A stretch of DNA of 64,000 bases from the NCBI RefSeq assembly GCF_019797865.1, contig NZ_CP081869.1, forward strand, positions 3,249,501 to 3,313,500, in the 5' to 3' direction. The notes beneath the pieces are model-generated. The model searched no databases and was not told the origin of the DNA. It saw only the letters and a program-made list of their open reading frames with translations. Made by a program: the position numbers and the translations under genes. Shown one piece after another: positions 1 to 9,984 of this stretch. Position 1 is the first letter of the stretch. Each line of letters starts with the position of its first letter. This DNA is from Chenggangzhangella methanolivorans. Lineage in GTDB: Bacteria; Pseudomonadota; Alphaproteobacteria; Rhizobiales; Methylopilaceae.

Positions 1-2269
1 TTGGGCTGGTCGGCCCCGAGATTGTGGTCGTGCAGGAGGTCGTTCAGCCCGAGCTTGCGACGCACCATCTCGGTCAGGCGCCCGGGCGAGACCCAGACTC
101 TCGAACTGCCCTCGCCGCGATGGGGATAGAGCGCGGAGAGATACTCGCGCGCGAGCCGCGACAGGTGCTGGGTGTCGGTGAGCTGCCGGGCGATGAAGCT
201 CTTGCCGAATTCCGGATCGTCGCTGTCGAATTTCTGCATCGCGTCCGGCTCGAAGCGCCAGCGCTTGTTCCTCGGCATCTTGGCGGCGCGCGCGCCGATC
301 GCCTCCCATTCGGCGTCGGCGCCGAACTGGCGCGCGAAATCGGCCTGCGCCTCGAAGGGCGAGCGGTTGCGCTTCAGCCTGTTGGCCTCGCGCAGGCAGA
401 CGGTCTTGTTGGCGTTGGAGTCGTCGAGCGTCTTGGTGAAGGGCAGGATGTGGTCGACGTCGACCGTGCCGTTGAACAGCATCTCGGCGCTGATCTGACG
501 GCCGGAATAAGGGCAGCGGCGGTCGAGCACGTTCTCGAGGTTGAGCTCCTCCCACAGCTTCAGCAGCGCGCGGTTGCCGCCGGTGTCGGGCTGGCGAAGT
601 TCAATCAGCTTCTTGGAGCGCTTCTCGGCCGCGATGCGGTTCTCGTTGTTCTCGCGGTTGCGCTTCTTCTTCTCGTCCTCGTCAAGCTTGAGCTCGCGCG
701 CGAGTTCGATCGCAATCTCCTCCGGCGGGCCGAAGCGGCCGATCAGGTCGTTCACGACCTTGCGGAGCTGGTTCAGGCCGATATGGACGGTCGGGTTGGT
801 CAGCCGGCCGATGCGCAGCGCGTCGTCGATCTCGTTCGGGTCGGCGGTGCCGGGGAGAATGTGGCGCTCGAGCGCGACGCCGTAATAGGGCAGGGCCGGG
901 CGGCCTGTTTTGGCGTCTTCGAAGATCTCGCCGGTGCGGAAATCGGAATGGTGGGTGAAGCCCGCGGTCTCCACCGCTTCGCTGTAGACGATCACCTCCG
1001 CCTTCAGCGCCTCGATCAGTCTTGTCGTCGCCGTTGAACCGAACCGCCCGAAGCCTTCCGGGACAGGCGCGCCGCAGACCGCGCGGGCGGCTTCGTCGTC
1101 GAGCTTGTAGGTCTCGCGCAGCCAAGTCCGGAAATTCTGCTCGTCCTCATCGGTTTCGAGGTCCTGCAGCGTCTCCACGACCTCCCACTGCTCCTCGGGC
1201 GTCAGGTGCAGCCAGAGCTTTCCGAACCGCTTCTTGTCCGAGAACGCCGCCGCGATCTCGTCGCCGATCAGCTCCTTGCGGTTCTCGCTCTCCTTGTTGA
1301 AGCGCGCGTCGGGGTCGAGCTTCAGCGCCTTTCGAAGGCTCTCGAAAGAGACGCGGCGCTTGTCGTGCAGCTTGAGCAGCAGCGTGTCGCGCTGCTCGCG
1401 GGTCAGCCGCTCGGCCTTCTCGCCCGGCCGCACGATCTGGAGAGCGTTCACCTCTTCCAGCAGCCGGCGGCGCTGGAAGAGCGGATGGGCCTTGGGCAGC
1501 CGCTCCTCGTCCGAAACCAGCGTGCACCGCCCGATCTTCGGCGCCTTCAGCGGGCGCTGGTGGAAGACGATCTCGTAGAGGCAGTCATGCGCCTCCTCGG
1601 TCAATACGTCCGGATGATACGGAGACTGCCGCTCCCAGATGGTCTGGAACTCGTCCTCGAGGATCGCGCGCGAGGGATAGAAGTCATAGGCGTCGGCCGA
1701 GCCGGCCTTCAGGCGCGTGCGCACCCAGGGGATCTCGTTGTCGTTGGGCGCAGAGACTCGGCGGCCGTACAGGAAGGCCCCGAGCGTCTCCGCGCCCGCC
1801 TCGTCCATGGCTTCCCGCAGCGCTTCGACGCCGAGCGCGATCTTTCCGGCGTCCTCGTCCTTGCCGCGCTCGGCCTTTCGGTTCGACTTGAAGCCGCGGC
1901 GCTGGTTGAGGTGGAACAGCGCCCGGCCGATCTCGGCGAGCGTCAGTTCTTCGGACAGCGCCCGGGCGCGAAGCTCGTAAGGGTCGAGGCCTTCGAGCGC
2001 CTTGCGCCCGGCCTCTTCGGCGGGAAACAGGCCGAGCCGCGTCAGGTGCTTCAGCAGCGCGGCCTGCCGCTGCTTTAACCGGTCGCGCCGCCGCCGCATG
2101 GCGCGAGCGCCGCGCCGGTCGACGGCGAGCGAGGCGCCTGACTTCGGGTCGCGGCCATCGGAGAAGATGCGCGAGCCCATGGCGACGATGCGCTCCGGCG
2201 CGCCGTCGCCTTGAGCGCGAAGACGCACCAGCCGAGGCTGTTGGTTCCGAGATCGAACGCGAAACGCAC
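1..2269 (-). CDS. cas9: Cas9 nuclease, type II-C (3' end beyond window; frameshift near start)
   Basis: RNA-guided DNA endonuclease of a type II CRISPR system. The N terminus shows the RuvC-I motif FAFDLGTNSLGW. An Arg/Lys-rich bridge helix follows (about residues 50-75), then RuvC-II (IAIELARELK, about residue 520) and an HNH core (VDVDHILPF, then N and NK downstream, about residue 605). The window ends at about residue 756, just before the expected RuvC-III His-Asp motif, so roughly 300 residues are missing. The compact spacing fits the II-C class of about 1050 residues. The start is a GTG at 2267-2269 with GGGGAG seven bases upstream, giving MRFAFDLG. The reading frame breaks at about 2209-2211, around residue 20: one base is missing from a C run. 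Everything downstream is open and conserved, so this is either a sequencing indel or a very young inactivation. cas1/cas2 and the array would lie to the left, outside the window. Confidence 0.93.
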
Positions 2270-2511
2270 GAAAATCTCCCCGCTTTGCCCGTCGATCCAG
2301 TCGCGCCGCCATTTCCCGAGCCGTAGCGTCCGCGAAATGTCGGCAAGGACCGAGCATCTATGCAATCAAAAATTGTAACTCGGCGGCGCCGTCGTCGCTG
2401 CGCTCTTCTGCCGGAGCCTGTGAAATCAGGTTGTTTCTTCGATGCTAGATCAGGGCTGGCCGACTTTGCAACCGAGGGTTCCGGTCGCGGCCCGGTGAGG
2501 TCGTCCGCCGC

Positions 2512-2539
2512 TTGACGCGGCCGGACGCCAGGTTATTCT
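2512..2539 (+). promoter_or_regulatory. Sigma-70-type promoter of the tracrRNA
   Basis: A TTGACG hexamer (2512-2517) and TATTCT (2534-2539) are separated by 16 bases. Transcription would start at about 2546, directly at the anti-repeat of the tracrRNA candidate. The match and its position immediately ahead of a structured, terminated transcript support the call. Start-site position is inferred. Confidence 0.6.
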
Positions 2540-2545
2540 ACCCTT

Positions 2546-2622
2546 CTCAGAGATCGCGGTCTGGCGGTTAACAAGCGTCAGTACGCACCAAATAAGGGCG
2601 ACGCTCCGGCGTCGCCTTTTTT
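2546..2622 (+). ncRNA. tracrRNA candidate for the type II-C Cas9
   Basis: About 77 nt, transcribed divergently from cas9 in its 5' upstream region. The parts occur in tracrRNA order: an unstructured 5' segment (2546-2572) that would be the anti-repeat, a short stem-loop GCGT-CAGT-ACGC (2575-2586), an ACCAAATAAGG linker, and a perfect 8-bp GC hairpin followed by T6. If this is right, the crRNA repeat should contain the reverse complement of the anti-repeat, beginning near GTTAACCGCCAGACCGCG (some G-U or mismatches are normal). No array in the window lets this be confirmed. Confidence 0.7.
2597..2622 (+). terminator. Rho-independent terminator of tracrRNA
   Basis: GGCGACGC (2597-2604), a TCCG tetraloop, then GCGTCGCC (2609-2616) form a perfect 8-bp stem followed by TTTTTT. 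It separates the tracrRNA from the convergent 3' end of the GGDEF-EAL gene at 2682. Confidence 0.85.
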
Positions 2623-2681
2623 GTTTCGCCGGCTTTCGACGATCGTTGCGGCGCGGCCGGCGTCCCCGGCGAAAGCCCCGC

Positions 2682-4501
2682 TCAGCCAGCCGTCAGCCGG
2701 GCCGGCGCCGCGTCGGGCAGCGGCTGGCCGCGTTCGCGCAGCCGCTTGGTGGTGAGGTCGAAGTCGCCCGGGCGGGCGTAGAAAAACCCCTGTCCCAGCC
2801 GGCAGCCGAGGGCCTCCAGAAGGCGGGCCTGCTCGGCGGTCTCCACGCCCTCCGCCACGATCTTCATGCCAAGCTTGCGGGCGATGTCGATCAGTCCGCC
2901 GACGATGGCCGCGCCCGGTCCCCCCTCGCCGAGATCGGCAACGAACGACTTGTCGATCTTGATGATGTCCACGGGGAAGGTCACGAGGTGGGTGAGCGAG
3001 GCGTAGCCGGTGCCGAAGTCGTCGAGCGCGACGAGCAGGCCGCGGGCGCGCAGCGCCTTCACGGCCTCGCCCACCAGATTGTCCTTCTTGCCGAGATAGA
3101 CGAGCTCGGTCACCTCGAGGATCACGTGCCTCAGCGGCACGCCGTAGCGTTCGAACACGCCGGAGATGCGCTTCTCCAGCGCGCCGACATGGAAGTCGCC
3201 GGCGCTCACGTTCACCCCGACATGCTGGAAGTTGACGCCGTCGTCGAGCCAGCTTCGGATCGCGCGGGCGACCTGGGTCAGCATGCGTTCGGTGAGCAGC
3301 GTCGCGGCGACGCCGTCGGTCATGGCGAGCTGGAACGGCGCCTCGGCCATGCGCGCGCCGTCGCGGCCGAACACGCGGCAGAGCGCCTCGAGGCCGATGA
3401 AGTCCCCGGTGTCGAGCCGCGCGATCGGCTGGAAATACGCCTCGACGCGGTCCTCGTCGAGCGCCTCGCGGACGTCGCGGATGGCCTGGAGGCGGCGCGC
3501 GGCGGCGTCGCCGAGCCCCTCGGTGAAGCGCGCGAAGCCGCCGCGATGGGCGTCCTTGGCGTGATAGAGCGCGATGTCGGCCTTCTGGCGGAGGCTCTCG
3601 ACCGTTGCGCCGTCCTCGCCGAGCACCGCGCCGCCGACCGTGACGGCGAGCCGGTGCGGGCGGCCGCCGCAGAGCGCCTGCGGCTGCATCGCCTCGAGCA
3701 GGCGGTCGGCGACCCAGGGCATCGCCTCGGCGACGTTGGCCCCGCGCAGCACGACCGCGAATTCGTCGCCGCTGATGCGGTAGGCGCCGTCCGGCGCGGT
3801 CTCGCCGATGCGGCGGCCGATCTCGCGCAAGAGGTCGTCGCCGGCGGCGTGGCCCAAAGTGTCGTTGACGATCTTCAGGCGGTCGACGTCGATCAGCAGC
3901 AGCCCGGCGCCGCCGGTTCCCTCGAGCGCCTCGAGCGCGATGTCGAAGCTCGCGCGGTTTCCGAGGCCGGTCAGCGTGTCGAAATAGGCCAGGCGATGGA
4001 TCTCGCGCTCGGCCTCGTGCCGCTCGATCGCGATGGCGCAGAGATCGACGCAGGTCTCGACCACCTGCTCCTCGTCCTCGTTGGGGCCGCGCCTGGTGCG
4101 GAAATAGAACGCGAAGGTGCCGAGCGTCTCGCCCTGCGTCCCCAGGATCGGGCAGGACCAGCAGGCCTGAAGGCCGAGCGGCAAGGCGAGATGCCGATAG
4201 CGCTCCCACAGCGGGTCGGTCGCGATGTCGACGACGGTCACCGGCTCGCGGCGATAGGCGGCGGCGCCGCAGGATCCGACGTCGGGCCGATCGCGACGCC
4301 CTCGATCGCGTCGCAGAAGGCGGCGGGCAGGCTCGGCGCGGCGAGCCCGCGAAGCCGGCCGTCAGGGTCGATCAGAAGGATGGAGCAGATCGAGCTCGGC
4401 GCGAGGCGTTCGGCCTCTTCGCAGATGCGCCGCGCGGTTTCGGCAAGCGGCGACCCGCGGGCGATCATCTCCAGTATCTGCTTCTGCAGGTTCAGAAACA
4501 T
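2682..4501 (-). CDS. GAF-GGDEF-EAL cyclic-di-GMP signalling protein (frameshifted)
   Basis: Predicted cytoplasmic bifunctional c-di-GMP enzyme of about 606 residues once the frame is restored. A GAF sensor domain (about 1-170) is followed by a GGDEF domain with SGDEF in the active loop (about residue 243). The C-terminal EAL domain carries GLEALCRVF (about residue 385), with downstream DDFGTG and IKIDKSFV motifs. All canonical residues are present, so both synthesis and hydrolysis are possible on sequence grounds. One base is missing at about 4283. The N-terminal 72 residues lie in a different frame from the rest, and restoring one G joins the GAF domain smoothly. The start at 4501 opens with MFLNLQKQIL. 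It appears monocistronic, with a palindrome about 100 bp upstream. Confidence 0.9.
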
Positions 4502-4602
4502 GCGGCCGCGCTGACGAGAGCGCCCGACGACCGGGCGGCCTTTCGTGGGTCCGGCTTCGGAGAAGGGCGCCGGATGAGCGAACGTTACGCCGTACGATTA
4601 TT

Positions 4603-4618
4603 TTGGAAAGCTTTCCAA
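4603..4618. promoter_or_regulatory. Perfect 16-bp palindrome, possible operator
   Basis: TTGGAAAGCTTTCCAA is a perfect dyad in an AT-richer 190-bp intergenic gap. It lies about 100 bp upstream of the GGDEF-EAL start and beyond the 3' end of the phosphotransferase operon. It looks like a binding site for a dimeric regulator, but no consensus is recognised. Confidence 0.35.
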
Positions 4619-4690
4619 TTACGTTACCACACACGCAGAAAGTGTTGCATATGTGCCTGCAAGGCAGGACGTGGGTGCCGGAGGTGGTCG

Positions 4691-5644
4691 TCACACGCGC
4701 CGCAGCCAGGACGCCCAGTCGGGGTGATGGAACACTGCGCGGGCGCGCATGTATTTCCACATGCCGTATTTGTAGTAGTCGAAGTCGAGCGTCGAGACCG
4801 CGTCCTGGATCATCGCCCAGGTCGACCACTTCAGGTCGCCGAGCGCCTTCAGCACATTGACGCGCGCGTCGATCGCCGGCGTCCAGGCCCCGAAATAGGC
4901 CTCGGTCAGCTCGCGCTCGATCGCCTCCGGAAACGCCATCTCGTCGAACCAGAGCGCGAGCTCGTAGGCCCGCTCGTTGTTGGAGGCGTACTCGAAGTCG
5001 ACCAGCAGCACGCGGTCGTCGCCGTCGATCATGAAATTGCCCGCCAGCGTGTCGTTCATGCAGGGAACGAGGTCGAGGCCGGAGGCGGTGAGCGCGGCTC
5101 TCGCCTCCTCCAGGCGGCGCATCAGGAAAGGCTGGTCGGCGGGAAGGCGCCCGCCCACCATCGCCACCTGCTCCACATGTTCGTCGATCATGTCGAACAC
5201 GGTCTTGGTGAGGCCGAGCGCGGGAGAGTCGTTGAAGGCGCGCAGCGCCGTCACGGCGTTTTGGCGCACCGCGGGGCGCAGGAAATCGAGATTGGTGGAG
5301 GCGCGGAAGCCCTCCACGAAGGCGAAGATCTCGACGCCGGGGCCGGGCAGGAAGTCGACGACCTCGACCCCGAAGCCGCAGGCGTGGGCGCGGCGGCTGG
5401 CGTCGTTGGCGGCTCCGCGCTCGATGAACATGTCGGTGCCGCGGCCCGGCACTTTCAGGAAGTAGTCGCCGCCCGCGCCCTCGACGCCGATGCGCCAGTT
5501 GGTGTTGCTGATGCCGCCCGAGACCGGTCGGTAGCGCAGCGCCGCGCCGCGCCAGCGCTCGACCTGGGCCAGCACGCCTTCGAGCGCGCGCTCGGAGTCG
5601 GTCGCGGCCTCGCCGGGACGTTTCCAGTTGGCGGCTGCGCTCAT
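4691..5644 (-). CDS. Choline kinase-like phosphotransferase
   Basis: 317-residue member of the choline/ethanolamine kinase branch of the aminoglycoside phosphotransferase fold. It would phosphorylate a small alcohol or amino-alcohol with ATP in the cytoplasm. An N-terminal ATP-binding region with SGGISNTNW is followed by the Brenner-type catalytic loop MNDTLAGNF. The usual His before Asp is replaced by Met, while the Asp and Asn are kept. The metal-binding VDFEYASNNERA follows. The start at 5644 (MSAAANW) lies 25 bp from the end of the next kinase gene, on the same strand, implying one operon with it and the M20 hydrolase. The substrate is unknown; choline is only the family default. Confidence 0.85.
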   Translation of the reverse strand: MSAAANWKRPGEAATDSERALEGVLAQVERWRGAALRYRPVSGGISNTNWRIGVEGAGGDYFLKVPGRGTDMFIERGAANDASRRAHACGFGVEVVDFLPGPGVEIFAFVEGFRASTNLDFLRPAVRQNAVTALRAFNDSPALGLTKTVFDMIDEHVEQVAMVGGRLPADQPFLMRRLEEARAALTASGLDLVPCMNDTLAGNFMIDGDDRVLLVDFEYASNNERAYELALWFDEMAFPEAIERELTEAYFGAWTPAIDARVNVLKALGDLKWSTWAMIQDAVSTLDFDYYKYGMWKYMRARAVFHHPDWASWLRRV

Positions 5645-5669
5645 CGGCCTGTCCCGTTCCCCGTCCGCG

Positions 5670-6608
5670 TCACAGCCGCCGCAGCCATTCCTCGAAGCCC
5701 CGCTCGCCGAGCGTCGCCCGGGCGTGCGAGAGCCGCCACGTGCCGTATTTGTAGAACTCGATCCCGGGCCGCTTCGAGCCGACGGCGCGCACGATCCCCC
5801 AGAGCCCCCACATGACGTCGTCGACGGCGCCGTAGAGCCGGCAGCGATTGTAGATCCGCTCGACGCAGGCGCCCGCATAGGCCTCGATGGCGGCGCGGCG
5901 CTCGGCCTCGAAGCGGCAGGCCTCGTTGATGAGCGCCCCGACGTCGAACCACGGGTCGTTGTCGCCGGCGAGATCGAAATCGACGAGCCGCACGCGATCG
6001 CCCGCGGGGCCGTCGCGCAGCATCACGTTCGAGGCGACGCCGTCATTGTGGCAGAAGGCGAGGTCGACGCCCGCCGCCGCGATCGCCGCGCCCGCGAGAT
6101 CGCAGGCCGCCGCCATCTCGGCCGCGCCGTCGGGCAGGGGCGCGCCAAGCGCCGCGGCTTCGGCGGCGAGCGCGCGCACGCGCTCGAACGGATCGAAGCG
6201 CCAGCCGATCGGCGAGGCCGCGTGCAGGCGCCGCTTCGCCGCGAGCGTCTCCGAGAGGAGTTCGACGTCCTGAAGGTCGCCGACCCGGGCGTAGCGCCAA
6301 AGCGGGGCGAGAAACTCTGTCGCGAGCGCGCCCTCGGCCGTCGCGACGACGTTCGGCGCGACGCCGGCTTCGGCGGCCCGCGCGGCGGCCTCGGCCGCGA
6401 CCGGCGAGACGTCGGCGGCGCAGTCGGCGTGCCGGATCTTGAGGAAGACGGGCGATGCGTCCCGCGGGTCGAGCCGGACGCAGTCCGAGACGGTGGCGCG
6501 ATGCGTCGGCGAGGCGACGGGCGCGGCCGCGAGCTCGAAGCCCGCGATCTCGCCGAGGCCCGGAAGGCGCGCGACCGCGGCCCCGACGCGCTCTTCGAGC
6601 CCCGTCAC
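5670..6608 (-). CDS. Choline kinase-like phosphotransferase (second copy)
   Basis: 312-residue paralogue of the adjacent kinase. It has the full catalytic loop FCHNDGVASN and metal-binding VDFDLAGDNDPWFD, and both proteins share a C-terminal FYKYG/DYYKYG signature. The start codon overlaps the stop of the upstream M20 hydrolase (ATGA at 6605-6608), which indicates translational coupling. Two divergent kinases side by side suggest either a heteromeric enzyme or two related substrates in one catabolic route; this is inference. Confidence 0.85.
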   Translation of the reverse strand: MTGLEERVGAAVARLPGLGEIAGFELAAAPVASPTHRATVSDCVRLDPRDASPVFLKIRHADCAADVSPVAAEAAARAAEAGVAPNVVATAEGALATEFLAPLWRYARVGDLQDVELLSETLAAKRRLHAASPIGWRFDPFERVRALAAEAAALGAPLPDGAAEMAAACDLAGAAIAAAGVDLAFCHNDGVASNVMLRDGPAGDRVRLVDFDLAGDNDPWFDVGALINEACRFEAERRAAIEAYAGACVERIYNRCRLYGAVDDVMWGLWGIVRAVGSKRPGIEFYKYGTWRLSHARATLGERGFEEWLRRL

Positions 6609-7872
6609 GCCGCAAGCCCCTGCTGATCGAGCGCGCGCTCGGGCGAGCCGGCGGCCCGGCAGAGCCGCGCGGCGGCCTCGAGGCAGACGGAAAAGCCCGT
6701 CTCGACGTCCTTGGGGGCGGTGAACTCAGCCTCGTTGTGCGCGATCCCGCCGGCGCTCGGCACGAAGACGAGCCCGGTCGGGCAATGGCCGAGCAGGCTG
6801 ATCGCGTCGTGGCCCGCGACCGTGTCGAGGCGAAGGCTCGGCGCGCCGAGCGCTGCGGCCGAGGCCTCGACGAGGTCGCTGACGGCCGCCGGCATCGGGC
6901 GGATGGCGCGCTCGTTGCGGACCACCGAGGCGACCTCGACGGCGGCGCGTTCGGCGGCCGTCGCGATCGCGGCGTCGGCCAGCGCGCTCGCCTCAGCCAA
7001 CACGCCGTCGTCGTTCGAGCGGATCTCGAGCGAGAGCCGCGTCTCGCACGGCACCACATTGGCGGAGTTCGGCGCGACCACGAGACGCCCGACCGAGGAA
7101 TGGACCTTGCCCGGCCAGCGGTCCGCGATCGCGCGGGCCTCGACGATGAGGTGGGAGGCGGCGAGCAGCGCGTCGCGGCGAAGCCCCATCGGCAGGGCCC
7201 GGTGTGGGCCTGCTCGCCCTTGTACGTCACGTCGAACTTGGTCGCGCCCCAGTTCCGCGTGACGACGCCGACCGCGACGCCCGCCTGCTCCAGCGTGACG
7301 CCCTGCTCGACATGGAGCTCGAGATAGCAGGCGGGAAGCGGCGGGGCCTGGTCGCCGCCGTTCCGGCCGATCGCCGAGAGCGCGTCGCGCAGCGTGACGC
7401 CGTCGTCGTCGAGCGCCGCCAGCGCCTCGTCGGCTGTGTGGCGTCCGACATAGACGCCGCTGCCGAGCAGGCTCGGGCGGAAGCGCGCGCCTTCCTCGTT
7501 GGTCCAGTTCACGGCGCAGAAGTCGGCGGAAAAGCGCGCGCCCTCGCGCTTCAGGCGCATCAGCGCCGCGCCGACATGGACCGCGGCCGCGACCCCGAGC
7601 GCGCCGTCGAAGCGGCCGCCGTTCGGCTGGCTGTCAAGATGCGAGCCCATCATCACGAGCGGCGCGTCCGGCGCCTCGGCGAGGCGAAAGAGCCCGAACT
7701 GGTTGCCCACGGCGTCGGTGCGGGTCTGCGCGCCGGCCGCGTTCAGCGCCGCCTCGAGCACGTCCCGCGCCGCGCCGTCGGCCGCGCTCGCGCAAGGCCG
7801 GTGGACGCCGCCTGCGGCGGTCGCGCCGCAGGCCGCGAAGGCGTCGAACAGGGAGGGATCAGAAATCGCCAA
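6605..7872 (-). CDS. M20 family carbamoylase/hydantoinase-type amidase (frameshifted)
   Basis: Zn-dependent hydrolase of the N-carbamoyl-L-amino-acid amidohydrolase/allantoate amidohydrolase group, about 422 residues. Metal and substrate motifs are visible: GSHLDSQPNGGRFDG, NEEGARF, LELHVEQG and late AGHDAISL. One base is missing at about 7196, in a G/C run. Before it the protein reads to QAHTGP, and after it continues with MGLRRDALLAAS, the usual junction into the dimerisation domain. It heads the operon with the two kinases. An amidase next to kinases and a TRAP importer suggests catabolism of an imported amide or carbamoyl compound. Confidence 0.88.
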
Positions 7873-8091
7873 GAATCCTTTTCAAACCCTGGGTCGAAAA
7901 ACAAGTTAAATGCCTGTCATGGATGTATAAATTCCGGCCGAACCTTAGCCGGGCGGTCGCGCGGCCGCAATTGCGTTGCGGCGCCGCAGCATCGGCGGCG
8001 CCGACGGCGAGGTAGTCGGCGGCCGCGCAGACTTTCTTAAATCCCGCGCATGCATCTTCCGGCGGTCGCGTTCGATCCCGGATCTCCAGTC

Positions 8092-9560
8092 ATGTCTCCT
8101 GTCCAGCCGCCGCGAGCGGTCCTTTCCCGCCGCGGGCTCCTCGCGGGCTCCGCAGCCGCCGCCGCCGCCGCGCCCCTGGCCTCGCCGGTCGTCGCGCAGA
8201 GCCGGACGGGCGCGCGCGAGATCCTGATCCTGGGCGCCGGCATGGCGGGCCTCACCGCCGCGATCTCGCTTCAGCGCCGCGGCCACAAGGTGACGCTGCT
8301 CGAGCGCCAGAACCGCATCGGCGGTCGCCTGCTCTCGGTCCCGCTCGGCGACGGCATGTTCACCGAGGCCGGCGGCGGCCACTTCCGCTCCAACATGCCG
8401 CTGGTGCTGGACTATGTGCGGCACTTCAACCTGCCGCTGCTCAGCCTCAACGACGGCCTGCCGCTCTACATGGTCGACGGCAAGCAGGCGAAGTCCGCCA
8501 ACCTCGCCGACTGGCCGTGGCGGCTGAACCCGTCCGAGCGCAACGTCTCGATCGCCTCGAGCCTCAACCAGTATCTGTTCCGTGCGGGCCTCGACACCCA
8601 GACGGTGCTCGACGCCGCCTGGCCGAACCCCGACGTGCTCGAGAAGCTCGACAACATCGTGCTCGGCGACCTGCTGCGCGCTACGTCGGCGCTTCGGACG
8701 ACTTCTGCAAGCTGCTCGGCGCCCATGGCGGCACCTTCACGCCCTCGTCCCAGGCGCTCGGCATCGTGGCCGACCTCGCCTACCACTTCGGCGACCAGAA
8801 CGTGTTCCGCATCCGCGGCGGCAACAACCGCCTGCCGCTCGCCATGGCGGCCGCGATCGGGCCGGACAAGATCGTGCTGAACGCTCAGGTGGCCGAGATC
8901 GACCAGAGCGGCGACCGCGTGCGCGTCAGCACTGCGGACGGCAAGCAGTTCGAGGGCGACGCGATCGTCTCCACCATCCCGTTCAGCGTGATGGACGAGA
9001 TCGCGGTCAAGCCCGGCTGGTCGGCCGGCAAGGCGCGCATGTTCGCCGAGATGGAGTGGGACAAGACGGTGAAGATCATCGTCAAGACCAAGTCGCCGTC
9101 CTGGCTCGCGCAGACCGTCCGCGGCTGGCCGATGGCCGGCGGCGACCGGCCGTGGGAGCGCTTCATCGACATCACCGGCAACGAGCCGGGCGGCCACGGC
9201 AGCGGCTTCTTCTATCTGAACGGCGACAACGCCGACGCGGTGCTGGCGCTGCCGCGCGCCGAGCGCGGCCCGCGCATCGTGAGCCAGTTCGAGAAGGACG
9301 CGCCGGGTCTCCTCGGCGAGGTGGTCAGCGTCAGCGACTTCGCCTGGAGCGAGCAGCCCTGGATCAAGGGCTCGTTCGGCGGCCCGCCCATCGGCGGCGG
9401 CTGGATGATCCGCGAATGGACGCAGCCGGAAGGACGCATCCATTTCGCCGGCGACTTCACCACGCTCAAGACCGGCTGGGTCGAGGGCGCGATCGAGTCC
9501 GGCCTGCGCGCGGCCCGTCAGATCGACCCGTCGGCCGAGCAGCTCAGCGGCGGCCGCTGA
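8092..9560 (+). CDS. Tat-exported flavin monoamine oxidase family protein (frameshifted)
   Basis: FAD-dependent amine oxidase of about 490 residues. A Tat-type signal (SRRGLLAGSAAA, then a VAQ cleavage site) precedes the FAD dinucleotide fold ILILGAGMAGL and the following LLERQNRIGGR. The C-terminal FAD motif is GRIHFAGDFT followed by WVEGAIESG. The enzyme would oxidise an amine in the periplasm, releasing aldehyde, ammonia and H2O2. One base is missing at about 8680, between LGDLLR and YVGASDDF. I chose ATG 8092 because it leaves a short n-region before the twin-arginine motif; an in-frame ATG at 8050 is the alternative. It is divergent from the M20 operon, sharing a roughly 220-bp control region. 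Confidence 0.87.
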
Positions 9561-9572
9561 GGCGGCCTGTTC

Positions 9573-9604
9573 GGCCGGGCGGGCGGATCTCCGCCTTCCC
9601 GGCC
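9573..9604 (+). terminator. Hairpin after the amine oxidase gene
   Basis: GGCCGGG (9573-9579) pairs with CCCGGCC (9598-9604), with an inner GGCGG/CCGCC stem. There is no T tract, so intrinsic termination is uncertain. Confidence 0.35.
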
Positions 9605-9984
9605 GCGCGGCTTCGCCTGGCCTTGCTCCCCCGGGCTGTGCTCCGGCGCCTCGGGGGATGACGGAGCGGCCCTGGCTCGCAGGCCCGCTTCCGCGCTTCG
9701 TCGCCATCGACCCTCGGCCGGGCCGTCTCGACCCGGACGCCGTCGAGGCCGCGATCAGGTCCGCGCACGGCCGCGCCTGCGCGCCACGTTCCAGACGAAC
9801 GCGATCGATCTCGCCGATCCGGAGTTCTCCCCAGCGCGACCCGCACCCGTCCGCCTCGCCGACGGCGCGACCGGGCGATCCCGAAAGCGTGAGCCGCTCA
9901 CCCGATCGGGGTGGCATGCCACTTGCTGGTGGCGCTTGGCAATGTGATCTGCGCCGCCGTCGGGGGCGGCCAAGCGAGGCAGCA
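9605..9984. other. Gap without a convincing gene
   Basis: About 380 bp between the amine oxidase and the TRAP operon. An open stretch in frame with dctP starts at 9658 (MTERPWLAGPLP) but has no recognisable domain, and composition becomes proline/serine/arginine-rich as in shadow frames. A different frame reads ATFQTNAIDLADPEF at about 9785-9830, so a degraded or frameshifted small gene is possible. The end of the gap must hold the TRAP promoter. Confidence 0.4.

Noticed and set aside
2646..4514. 622-codon open frame on the plus strand
   Set aside because: Antisense shadow of the GGDEF-EAL gene; high GC keeps opposite frames open, and the translation is Arg/Glu/Ala-rich without domains.
9658..9984. 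Possible upstream extension or separate gene ahead of dctP
   Set aside because: No domain, no ribosome site, and the Tat/Sec signal of dctP begins properly at 9985; only a degraded remnant is possible.
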